Source: JBLMZW01 sp050259035
GTDB taxonomy: Bacteria; Bacillota; Syntrophomonadia; Syntrophomonadales; DTU052
Assembly (NCBI GenBank): GCA_050259035.1
Contig: JBLMZW010000076.1
Location: 1 to 5,998, forward strand
DNA length: 5,998 bases
Direction: 5' to 3'
Part shown: positions 1-5,315 of the stretch, one piece after another
Position numbering within the stretch: position 1 is the first letter of the stretch
How the letters are laid out: the number at the start of each line of letters is the position of its first letter
Notes under the pieces: generated by a model
Databases searched by the model: none
What the model was told of the DNA's origin: nothing
The model's input: the letters and a program-made list of their open reading frames with translations, nothing else
Position numbers and translations under genes: made by a program

Positions 1-34
1 AAGTCATTATACTATTTCTCCGGCTTAAGTTAAA

Positions 35-838
35 CTAAAAACTTTTAACCAGGGTAAAGGTACTGATCACCTCATCAGCACTAACGGAAAACAGGTAATT
101 GCCTTTCGCGGTAAGAAATAACCGGACCTTGCCCTCTTCATTGGTTACCAGCCGATGGGGATAGTCCTTCTGATGAGTCGATGCAAAGGTAGCCCTTACC
201 TCTACACCGGCCAAAGGCTGTCCCTTTTTCAGTACCTGGACCTCGTAGTTTTCCCCCATGCGGGCGTGACTGTAATCACAGGGGAAGATCTCCAGATCCA
301 GGCCGGCTGGTTTAAGCCCATGATGATGATGGTGACCTACCTCCACCAATATGCTGGCCAGGCGCCGTGCATCGCCTTCATTTTCTTCTGCCCATACCTG
401 CAGCAGCCCGTCGCTTTCCTCGCCAAGCACCAGTTCACGCGAACCATGATGATCATGGATATGAAGCTCCCGGGCATTATCTTGGCTGCCGATAAAGGCT
501 TTCAACAAGGCATAGGGGCTCTCAGCATCAGGCTTCATATTATAACCCTTGAAAAGTTTCAGAGTTACCTGTTCACCTTCATGAAAATGGCCGTGATCGG
601 TGGCTGGCTCCAGCCACAATTCCTCGTACTTCGGGTGGGCTTCCTCACGGATCTCATCCAGCAACACCCGGTGATGCACCAGTTCCATTTCCCGGATGCG
701 GGCTTTGACCACTTTGCGTTCACCAAAGATGTTTTCCATAAAGATCGCCTGATCCTCTCCCGGAACTATACGGTCAACCTTTTCCATCAGGAGTTCCTCT
801 CCCGAGGCCCGATTAATATATACATTGGCTTCACACAT
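35..838 (-). CDS. CooT-like nickel-binding domain fused to a His-rich DUF4198-like region
   Basis: A 267-aa protein, probably a cytoplasmic metal (nickel) binder. Residues 1-62 resemble the small CooT family: the protein starts Met-Cys (CooT proteins use Cys2 to bind Ni) and has the short beta-rich pattern ending in HHRVLLDE. Residues ~80-267 look like one or two Ig-like beta domains of the DUF4198/NikK-like type, with GEQVTLKLF and GENYEVQVLKKGQPLAGVEV strands and a TNEEGKVRLFL turn. His-rich clusters are DHGHFHE (81-87), HIHDHH (126-131) and a run of five His (169-173). No signal peptide is seen, although DUF4198 relatives are usually exported. The start at 838 is chosen over an ATG at 865 because GGAGG (846-850) lies 7 bases before it and the N-terminal Met-Cys is then preserved. 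It is last in a three-gene operon, 11 bases after the FmdE-like gene. Domain calls are by eye; CooT is firmer than DUF4198. Confidence 0.8.
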   Translation of the reverse strand: MCEANVYINRASGEELLMEKVDRIVPGEDQAIFMENIFGERKVVKARIREMELVHHRVLLDEIREEAHPKYEELWLEPATDHGHFHEGEQVTLKLFKGYNMKPDAESPYALLKAFIGSQDNARELHIHDHHGSRELVLGEESDGLLQVWAEENEGDARRLASILVEVGHHHHHGLKPAGLDLEIFPCDYSHARMGENYEVQVLKKGQPLAGVEVRATFASTHQKDYPHRLVTNEEGKVRLFLTAKGNYLFSVSADEVISTFTLVKSF

Positions 839-845
839 GGTTATA

Positions 846-850
846 CCTCC
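846..850 (-). promoter_or_regulatory. Ribosome binding site fixing the start of the CooT/DUF4198 fusion
   Basis: On the minus strand GGAGG is followed by TATAACC and ATG (838). It overlaps the last base of the upstream gene's TAG stop (850-852). This decides the start at 838 instead of the in-frame ATG at 865 and suggests translational coupling to the FmdE-like gene. Confidence 0.85.
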
Positions 851-1440
851 TATTTGAGCTGGCATTCCATACAGAGAATTTCACCATTGACAGAACTGCT
901 CCTGGTCTCCATTACCCCTTCACCGCAGCGGTCGCAGCGAATAGTCCTGCGGATCCGTCCCCGCTCGGGAGGCTCATAGGCAACCTCCTGCCAGTTAAAC
1001 AAGTCTTCGGCCGGTATGCTCATTATCTTTTCGAAGATTTCCCCAATCAACATCTCCTTTTCCCCGGCTTCCTCGTCCGTCAGGCTTTCACGTCCGGCCA
1101 GGTCCCGGAAGCGATCATTGGCCGGCCCGGATACCGATCCGAATTTTTGGGCGATTCTCAGTGCGCGCCCCTTATCCCGGCTAATAATCGTGTAAACATT
1201 CTTGCCATAGTCTTTGAAAACAAGGTTGCCCTTGCCGAAAGTACAGCCCAATATAGCCTGGATGGCATCCGCACTGCAATTGTCATTTTCTACAATGGCA
1301 ACGAGTTCTTCATCGCTGTCCTGCCCTACTCCCAGCTCCTTTTGGGCTAATTCCGCCGCTCTGACCCCGATAAGCAGTCCAGGACAAATATGGCCATGAA
1401 ATTGTATGGCCAGTTCCAGTGGGGGCATATTCTTGCACAT
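850..1440 (-). CDS. FmdE-family protein with C-terminal zinc ribbon
   Basis: A 196-aa protein of the FmdE family (formylmethanofuran dehydrogenase subunit E domain, PF02663). Visible family signatures are FHGHICPG at 14-21, near the N-terminus, and NDNCSADAIQAILGCTFGKG at 52-71, with conserved Cys55 and Cys66 and the following DYGK. The C-terminus has a treble-clef or zinc-ribbon-like pair, CDRC (169-172) and CMEC (190-193), typical of many members. The family binds metal through these Cys and His residues. Despite the name, nothing here indicates methanogenesis, and in bacteria the role is unsettled, with metal or molybdenum-cofactor related roles suggested. The start ATG follows AAGGGTGG on the minus strand about 8 bases upstream. 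It lies 31 bases after the DUF3842 gene and its stop touches the ribosome binding site of the nickel protein gene, so the three are almost certainly cotranscribed. Confidence 0.88.
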   Translation of the reverse strand: MCKNMPPLELAIQFHGHICPGLLIGVRAAELAQKELGVGQDSDEELVAIVENDNCSADAIQAILGCTFGKGNLVFKDYGKNVYTIISRDKGRALRIAQKFGSVSGPANDRFRDLAGRESLTDEEAGEKEMLIGEIFEKIMSIPAEDLFNWQEVAYEPPERGRIRRTIRCDRCGEGVMETRSSSVNGEILCMECQLK

Positions 1441-1471
1441 TTATTTTTCCACCCTTCATAAACAGACATAA

Positions 1472-1888
1472 CTATCGTTTTGCGGCCAACTCCCTGACCC
1501 GGCCAACCAGATTATCTACCTGAATAGGCAAAGGCTCGTCCCCGGTACCAGTTATTTCAATACCATAACGATTCAGAGGTATCAACACTTTAGCAGCGTT
1601 GGAGGACGCAATAGCCTCGGCCATGCGTGGAGTTAATTCTCCGGAATACGAATTGGCTGCGATAATCACTACTGAGCCAGTAATGATATCTACTCTGGGG
1701 GCACAATAAACTACAGCACTCTCGCCGGTTGCGCCTTCATTGGCACCCGCTTTCAGCATTAATGACGTAGCTATGGCGTTGGTCCCCAACCCAAGTATTT
1801 CGCAGCTTTCTCCTAATTCCCGGCGTAGCTTTTCAACAATGATTCTTCCAATTCCCCCTCCCTGTCCATCGACTACCGCTATCTTCAA
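1472..1888 (-). CDS. DUF3842 family protein
   Basis: A 138-aa protein recognised as DUF3842, a family of unknown function common in anaerobic Firmicutes. It begins (M)KIAVVDGQGGGIG, a beta strand followed by a Gly-rich loop resembling a Rossmann nucleotide-binding turn. Further family-like blocks are LGTNAIATSLMLKAGANEGA and IPLNRYGIEITG. It has no signal peptide or membrane segment. The start chosen is TTG at 1888, because a perfect GGAGG (1896-1900) sits 7 bases upstream and the protein then starts directly with the conserved strand. A GTG at 1906 would add six residues (ending Gly-Gly-Asp-Gly) that encode the binding site itself. It is the first gene of the leftward operon, 31 bases before the FmdE-like gene. 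Its biochemical role is unknown; the Gly-rich loop suggests nucleotide or cofactor binding (inference). Confidence 0.87.
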   Translation of the reverse strand: MKIAVVDGQGGGIGRIIVEKLRRELGESCEILGLGTNAIATSLMLKAGANEGATGESAVVYCAPRVDIITGSVVIIAANSYSGELTPRMAEAIASSNAAKVLIPLNRYGIEITGTGDEPLPIQVDNLVGRVRELAAKR

Positions 1889-1895
1889 TCCATCC

Positions 1896-1900
1896 CCTCC
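1896..1900 (-). promoter_or_regulatory. Ribosome binding site supporting a TTG start for the DUF3842 gene
   Basis: The minus strand reads GGAGG, seven bases, then TTG AAG ATA GCG. The spacing is ideal for the TTG at 1888, whereas the alternative GTG at 1906 lies upstream of this site and has no comparable sequence in front of it. Confidence 0.75.
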
Positions 1901-2216
1901 GTTCACTGTCTCTGCCTGCCGATTCCTACCGTAACCTTATGCCCAACAGGAAATCAAGGTTTTCAAACCGTTCAGAAAATCAAGATCCTGGTTGGAAGTC
2001 AGCGCTAGGGGCATACTGCAGGCTTAAACACTCTTTACCCGTGCCGGGACCTTCATGATCCCTTTCTTGCTGGCTATTTTACACCTTACAGCCAGATACT
2101 GCAATCTTTTGGCCACCAATACCTGACAAAGCCCGACAAAATAAAAAACAATGCCTGATGTTAGTCCTAAGTTCCTTGAAAGTTTTAAACTTATTATGTA
2201 CCATATTATAAGAAAC

Positions 2217-2230
2217 ATTAGTTTACTAAT
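2217..2230. repeat. 14-base perfect palindrome
   Basis: ATTAGT, a two-base spacer TT, then ACTAAT: a perfect dyad about 50 bases upstream of the TATAAT box that serves the gene at 2311. Its place in the divergent region fits a protein binding site, but no regulator is identified and AT-rich palindromes arise by chance. Confidence 0.35.
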
Positions 2231-2244
2231 GCCAATAGGGGTAA

Positions 2245-2261
2245 GGACAGGTACGCTGTCC
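2245..2261. promoter_or_regulatory. Inverted repeat, candidate operator over the -35 region
   Basis: GGACAG, five-base loop GTACG, CTGTCC: perfect 6-base arms. The right arm occupies the -35 position of the promoter whose TATAAT box starts at 2279, 17 bases downstream. A repressor bound here would block that promoter. The XRE-type regulator encoded at 2642, two genes into the same transcript, is the obvious candidate for an autoregulatory loop (inference). Confidence 0.45.
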
Positions 2262-2278
2262 AGTTCCTCTATCCTATA

Positions 2279-2284
2279 TATAAT
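2279..2284 (+). promoter_or_regulatory. -10 box (TATAAT) of the promoter for the 2311 gene group
   Basis: A consensus TATAAT lies 27 bases before the start codon at 2311. The -35 position, 17 bases upstream, reads CTGTCC, only 3 of 6 matches to TTGACA, so the promoter may be weak or activator-dependent. It overlaps the inverted repeat at 2245-2261. Confidence 0.5.
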
Positions 2285-2310
2285 GCTAATAATTCTTCGG
2301 GGAGGTATCT

Positions 2311-2574
2311 ATGGATTTCACTGCTGCAATTGTTAAAGAAGAAGAAACTACCTGTGTAATAGTAATCGTTATCAAAGAGGTAGTGCAGAACAAATATGAG
2401 GCCGAAGAAGCCATCCGTGTATTCAGCAGATTCTTTCCTCTTATGACAGTTGTTTTAATGGCCCAGGATCACAGGGGGGATGGTATATTTTATGGCCCCC
2501 CCGACTTGGTTCGGGCTCTCTCCAAAACGAAAGCCGAACACTTCCCCTGGAAACAATATTCGGTCAAGGATTAA
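2311..2574 (+). CDS. Hypothetical protein, 87 aa
   Basis: A small protein I do not recognise. It has a strong ribosome binding site (GGGGAGG, 2299-2305, 5 bases before ATG), a TATAAT box at a sensible distance upstream, and a codon pattern typical of a real gene. The sequence suggests a compact alpha/beta fold: a strand rich in Val and Ile (CVIVIVIKEVV, 15-25), a helix (YEAEEAIRVFSRFF, 29-42), a strand (MTVVLMAQD, 45-53), then YGPPDLVRAL (61-70), which may form a helix. There is no signal peptide or membrane helix. It sits 67 bases upstream of the XRE/S24 regulator on the same strand and is probably cotranscribed with it, which suggests a partner or accessory role (inference). No function is assigned. 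Confidence 0.75.
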   Translation: MDFTAAIVKEEETTCVIVIVIKEVVQNKYEAEEAIRVFSRFFPLMTVVLMAQDHRGDGIFYGPPDLVRALSKTKAEHFPWKQYSVKD

Positions 2575-2641
2575 CATTCTGCCCCTTTGTGTTGGTCTCT
2601 CACCGCAATCTATTTGATTACCCTGCAGGAGGATATTACAT

Positions 2642-3433
2642 ATGCAATTCGATGAACGTTTAAAATATCTGCGCAATGAAAAGGGTCTTAGTGAAAAAGA
2701 ACTGGCCGAAGAACTCGAAACCACAGAGACCACCATAAGACTGTATGAAAAGGGCAAACTGGACGTCAACCTTGACATGCTTGATAAGGCGGCCGCCTTC
2801 TTTGGAGTGTCCACCAAATTGTTGTTAGGCACCATTTTTGAAAACCTCGAACCAGAAGACGCAGTCCGGAGTTATCGTTTGGTACAGGAGCTGGAATCAT
2901 CAAGAGAAAAGGAAAGAGCCGAGGCACAGGCCAAAGTTGCTGCGGTCCAACCCGAACCAGCCCCCGTGCCAGTACCCCCGCCGGTATCCGCTAAGCCGGC
3001 TGAAATGACCCGTCATCAATTTGATACACTGTATGCATCCAGGGTAGCCGTTTACCGCACGCTCTCCGGGATCAATCCTGCAGAATGGGCCAATCTTATT
3101 GAAGACTACTGGCCGGTTAATATATCGATAACCAATATATACGGTAATGATCTCAATAACTACTTTTATCTGCGGGTAAACGGAGACCGCATGACCCCTA
3201 CCCTCAAGAACGGTGATGTAATGCTGGTCAAGAAACAATCCACCCTGCAGAATAATGAGGTTGGATTGGTCTTATGCGAATGGGGCGAGGTGATCGCCGC
3301 CCGGATTACCCATACCGTGGACAAGGTAGTCATATATTTTGACAACCAATCCTACGCTGCCCAAATCTATGAAGCATCCCAATGCAAAGTATTGGGTAAG
3401 GTATTATGGAAAACCAACCGCCCGCCGCGGTAG
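2642..3433 (+). CDS. XRE-family regulator with S24-like C-terminal domain, apparently protease-dead
   Basis: A 263-aa cytoplasmic DNA-binding regulator. Residues 3-62 are an XRE/Cro-CI helix-turn-helix (RLKYLRNEKGLSEKELAEEL, then TTIRLYEKGK). A charged helix follows (~70-102), then a Pro-rich linker (103-119, PEPAPVPVPPP). Residues ~155-258 match the LexA/CI S24 fold, with the signature VNGDRMTPTLKNGDVMLV at 179-196. In active members the G-D/N-S-M motif carries the nucleophilic Ser; here codon 183 is CGC, Arg. The position expected for the catalytic Lys, in GEVIAARI (215-222), is Ala. The protein therefore probably cannot self-cleave and would act as a stable repressor or ligand-sensing regulator. 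The start is fixed by AGGAGG (2627-2632), 9 bases upstream. It lies between an unknown small protein gene and an immunity-type membrane protein gene, and may control both. The alignment is by eye. Confidence 0.88.
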   Translation: MQFDERLKYLRNEKGLSEKELAEELETTETTIRLYEKGKLDVNLDMLDKAAAFFGVSTKLLLGTIFENLEPEDAVRSYRLVQELESSREKERAEAQAKVAAVQPEPAPVPVPPPVSAKPAEMTRHQFDTLYASRVAVYRTLSGINPAEWANLIEDYWPVNISITNIYGNDLNNYFYLRVNGDRMTPTLKNGDVMLVKKQSTLQNNEVGLVLCEWGEVIAARITHTVDKVVIYFDNQSYAAQIYEASQCKVLGKVLWKTNRPPR

Positions 3434-3471
3434 GGTGATGGATATCCTTTGCAGGGTGATCAATATCCTTT
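3432..3471. repeat. Two tandem 19-base direct repeats, 21-base period
   Basis: AGGGTGATGGATATCCTTT (3432-3450) and AGGGTGATCAATATCCTTT (3453-3471) match at 17 of 19 bases and are offset by 21 bases, two helical turns. The first copy holds the palindrome GGATATCC (3440-3447). They start on the regulator's stop codon and end about 40 bases before the next gene's start. This fits cooperative binding sites for a regulator in front of the immunity gene; the neighbouring XRE protein is a candidate (inference). A simple chance duplication is also possible. Confidence 0.6.
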
Positions 3472-3510
3472 TTCTCCAAAGGTTAAATTTGAAAACGCGG
3501 AGGGCTTTAT

Positions 3511-3720
3511 ATGTTAGAAAAGTTTAATCTCTGGGAAGTTGCTCTTATTTATTATTTTGTAATCGTATTCGCTCTTTATTATCTCCCGACGTTTTATGCA
3601 CTATGGAAAAACAAACAAAAAAAATTATCAATACTGGTATTCAATATACTGCTGGGATGGACTATCATAGGTTGGGCTATGGCATTATTCTGGGCAATCA
3701 AGAACCCGGTTGAAGATTAA
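3511..3720 (+). CDS. Superinfection immunity family membrane protein
   Basis: A 69-aa protein matching the superinfection immunity family (PF14373, related to phage T4 Imm). It has two membrane helices, ~8-30 and ~40-62, separated by a short basic loop (WKNKQKKLS). The family-typical motifs are visible: YYLPTFYAL (23-31) in helix 1 and NILLGWTIIGWAMAL (45-59) in helix 2. T4 Imm blocks DNA entry of a second phage at the inner membrane, but most bacterial members are uncharacterised and many are chromosomal, so an anti-phage role is inferred. Length and two-helix layout fit the family. GGAGGG (3499-3504) lies 6 bases before the ATG. The gene is AT-rich: a hand count of 3541-3600 gives 20 G+C of 60, against 28 of 60 in 1261-1320, which is compatible with acquisition. 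It follows the XRE regulator by 77 bases. Confidence 0.87.
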   Translation: MLEKFNLWEVALIYYFVIVFALYYLPTFYALWKNKQKKLSILVFNILLGWTIIGWAMALFWAIKNPVED

Positions 3721-3766
3721 ACTGAATAGTCACCGGCAAATGCTATTTACAACCCATTAAAAAGAA

Positions 3767-3800
3767 AAAACCCCTCCATTGATGTGGAGGGGTTTTGTTT
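3767..3800. terminator. Bidirectional intrinsic terminator
   Basis: A perfect 12-base stem, AAAACCCCTCCA / TGGAGGGGTTTT, with loop TTGATG (3779-3784). On the plus strand it is followed by TTTTGTTTT and ends the immunity gene transcript. On the minus strand the A-rich flank (3761-3770) gives a T-rich tail, so it also ends the tRNA-Leu transcript, whose CCA lies 8 bases from the stem. Confidence 0.93.
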
Positions 3801-3804
3801 TCAG

Positions 3805-3891
3805 TGGTGCCCGGAGCCGGGGTCGAACCGGCACGATGTTGCCATCGCGGGATTTTAAGTCCCGTGCGTCTGCCTATTCCGCCATCCGGGC
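3805..3891 (-). tRNA. tRNA-Leu (anticodon UAA)
   Basis: Class II tRNA of 87 bases including an encoded CCA (complement of 3805-3807). The acceptor GCCCGGA pairs with TCCGGGC, the discriminator base is A, and the anticodon arm is CGGGA-CTTAAAA-TCCCG, giving UAA. It has the long variable arm of tRNA-Leu (CGATGGCAACATCG region) and a T arm with GGTTCGACCCC. It is transcribed leftward from its own promoter at 3929-3957 and ends at the bidirectional terminator. Confidence 0.97.
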
Positions 3892-3928
3892 ATGTTTTAC
3901 AATTGCTCTATTCGTTCGCGCAAGGATT

Positions 3929-3957
3929 AGTGTACCAAATCATCGGCCTTTTTTCAA
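3929..3957 (-). promoter_or_regulatory. Promoter of tRNA-Leu
   Basis: On the minus strand: -35 TTGAAA (3952-3957), 17-base spacer, -10 TACACT (3929-3934). It lies between the potassium channel stop codon (3964) and the tRNA 5' end (3891), which suits a separately transcribed tRNA. The match is 4 of 6 in each box. Confidence 0.6.
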
Positions 3958-3963
3958 GCCGGT

Positions 3964-5037
3964 TTAAGCGACAATCTCCTCCAACTGGTGCCTTTGGTCG
4001 GGATTTCCGATTATGACCAGAGTACAGCCGTCCAGCATTACTGTGTCAGGTCCCGGGTTATAGGTCCACTTGCCGTCGGTATCCTGTATAGCAATAGGGA
4101 ACAAGCCCACCTTTCTCCAGAAGTCGATTTCTCCCATCTTCTTGCCATTGACCCGGGAACCATATGGAATACTCACTTCTTCCACCCGGAGATTCTTGTC
4201 CTTGTCCCGCAGCATGATGTCCAGGAATCCTGTAGCAGAAGGCCTTACCATCTCTGATACCATACGCATGCCGCCGATCAGGTTGGGAGATATCACGGCG
4301 TCGGCTCCGGCTTTGCGCAGCCTTTCCATCATACGTCCCTCGGTGCACCGCGAGATAACCCGCAGTTTGTCACTTATCTGACGGGCATAGATGGTCACTA
4401 CCAGGTTATCTTTGTCTTCAGAAACACAGGTTATTATGCCTTTGCATCTTTCAATACCTGCCCTGAGCAGGATTTCATCGTTGGTAGCATCACCTTCTAA
4501 AAGGAAGAAATTCTTGCCGTCCGCCATTTCCTGCAGTGCTTCCACCATGCCCGGATTAAGTTCAATACCGACCACCGGCCGTCGCGTTGCCATGCATTCA
4601 CGGATAACATGTATGCCAGTCTCCCCGCACCCGCATAATATGTAATGGTCTTTTAACTTCTCGATCGCTTTAAACATAGAATTCCTCCTAAAGATGTTGA
4701 GTAGGTTGCCTTCGACCAGGATCGCGGTCAGATTTGACATTATCATCAGATAACCGCCGACGCCTACAATGATCATGGCCATAGTGAAGACTCGTCCCGC
4801 TGCATTCTCTGACCCTGTGGTGATCTCTCCAAAACCGACTGAGGCTATGGTTATCATAGTCATGTAAGCGCAATCTACCAGGCTGGCCTTGCCGCCTGAT
4901 ATTATGTAATAACCAATGGTTCCAACCGCTAATATCAATAAAAGCAAGGCTATGGTCATCAGTATTTTGCGTTTTAAGTCACTCAAGCTTTTCCCCCCGA
5001 TTTTCCTTTTTCCCTTGGGCGACACAATGTTACACAT
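3964..5037 (-). CDS. Potassium channel protein with RCK (TrkA-N/TrkA-C) domain
   Basis: A 357-aa two-transmembrane K+ channel of the MthK/Kch type. TM1 is ~24-47, the pore helix ~56-65, and the selectivity filter SVGFGE (66-71) is a variant of TVGYGD. TM2 is ~82-108, with GVGG (92-95) as a likely gating hinge. The cytoplasmic RCK domain starts at ~131: HYILCGCGETG has the Rossmann GxGxxG (136-141), followed by VVGIELNP and LLEGDAT. A TrkA-C/RCK-C domain fills ~268-357. It should form a tetramer gated by a ligand bound to an RCK ring. By eye, residues corresponding to the MthK Ca2+ ligands (Asp184, Glu210, Glu212) are Cys, Arg and Thr, so a different ligand is likely. No good ribosome binding site precedes the ATG at 5037; a TTG at 4986, 6 bases after GGGGGG, is a credible alternative start and would remove 17 residues. 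An internal start precedes the RCK domain. It lies between tRNA-Cys and tRNA-Leu. Confidence 0.92.
   Translation of the reverse strand: MCNIVSPKGKRKIGGKSLSDLKRKILMTIALLLLILAVGTIGYYIISGGKASLVDCAYMTMITIASVGFGEITTGSENAAGRVFTMAMIIVGVGGYLMIMSNLTAILVEGNLLNIFRRNSMFKAIEKLKDHYILCGCGETGIHVIRECMATRRPVVGIELNPGMVEALQEMADGKNFFLLEGDATNDEILLRAGIERCKGIITCVSEDKDNLVVTIYARQISDKLRVISRCTEGRMMERLRKAGADAVISPNLIGGMRMVSEMVRPSATGFLDIMLRDKDKNLRVEEVSIPYGSRVNGKKMGEIDFWRKVGLFPIAIQDTDGKWTYNPGPDTVMLDGCTLVIIGNPDQRHQLEEIVA
4675..4689 (-). promoter_or_regulatory. Internal ribosome binding site and ATG before the RCK domain
   Basis: Within the channel gene the minus strand reads AGGAGG (4684-4689), AATTCT, ATG (4675-4677), in frame at Met121. 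The spacing of 6 bases is ideal. The product would be a soluble 237-aa RCK protein (3964-4677) starting MFKAIEKLKDHYI. The AGG AGG encodes two consecutive Arg. MthK is known to make a separate RCK subunit from an internal start at the same place in the domain order. Confidence 0.65.
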
Positions 5038-5169
5038 TTAGTTTCTATTATTCTACTTTCTAGCTTCAATCAGGTTTTCCTGCAAATCCAGAGACTAGAA
5101 TTTATTCAGAAGAGCTCTTAAGACGACAGTGCTGCATTGAATAGAGGCTGATTTAGTATCTGCCCGAAC

Positions 5170-5201
5170 AAAAACACCTTTCCGCTTTTAGCGAAAAGGT
5201 G
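5170..5201 (-). terminator. Intrinsic terminator of tRNA-Cys
   Basis: On the minus strand CACCTTT (7 bases) pairs with AAAGGTG, then comes one C/A mismatch and a CGCT/AGCG inner stem with a TTT loop. A five-T tail follows (complement of 5170-5174). It lies 13 bases after the tRNA-Cys CCA end. Confidence 0.85.
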
Positions 5202-5214
5202 CCCAATTTTCATA

Positions 5215-5290
5215 TGGAGGGCGGGACCGGATTCGAACCGGTGAATGGCGGTTTTGCAGACCGCAGCGTTAGCCTCTTCGCCACCCGCCC
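5215..5290 (-). tRNA. tRNA-Cys (anticodon GCA)
   Basis: A 76-base tRNA with encoded CCA. The acceptor GGGCGGG pairs with CCCGCCC, the discriminator is U (the known identity element for Cys), and the anticodon arm is GCGGT-CTGCAAA-ACCGC. The T arm holds GGTTCGAATCC. It is transcribed from its own promoter at 5316-5344. Confidence 0.97.
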
Positions 5291-5315
5291 TTATCAGCAA
5301 TTTGACGCGTTTTTT

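Larger units (their letters stand above)
1907..2310. other. Divergent intergenic region, no gene seen
   Basis: About 400 bases separate the leftward operon from the rightward genes. An ORF of 64 codons on the minus strand (2024-2218) has no ribosome binding site or recognisable product and is not called. The right half (2140-2300) is AT-rich. It holds a perfect 12-base palindrome GGTTT-TC-AAACC (1958-1969), a perfect 14-base palindrome ATTAGT-TT-ACTAAT (2217-2230), an inverted repeat GGACAG-N5-CTGTCC (2245-2261) and a TATAAT box (2279-2284). I could not identify a convincing -35/-10 pair for the leftward operon. Confidence 0.6.

Noticed and set aside
6..11. TATAAT on the minus strand after the end of the metal operon
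   Set aside because: The matching -35 position (29-34, TTTAAC) is poor and the gene it would serve is outside the window.
155..979. Long plus-strand ORF opposite the CooT/DUF4198 and FmdE-like genes
   Set aside because: It is the antisense shadow of two well-supported genes and shows no ribosome binding site or domain.
850..1440. Reading the FmdE-like gene as evidence of methanogenesis
   Set aside because: FmdE-domain proteins are widespread in bacteria; no other methanofuran genes are present and the surrounding signals are bacterial.
2024..2218. 64-codon ORF on the minus strand in the divergent region
   Set aside because: No ribosome binding site, no recognisable family, and composition typical of an AT-rich spacer; treated as chance.
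3805..3891. tRNA-Leu as an integration site for the 2311-3720 genes
   Set aside because: No integrase and no duplicated tRNA 3' end was found in the window; only adjacency supports it.
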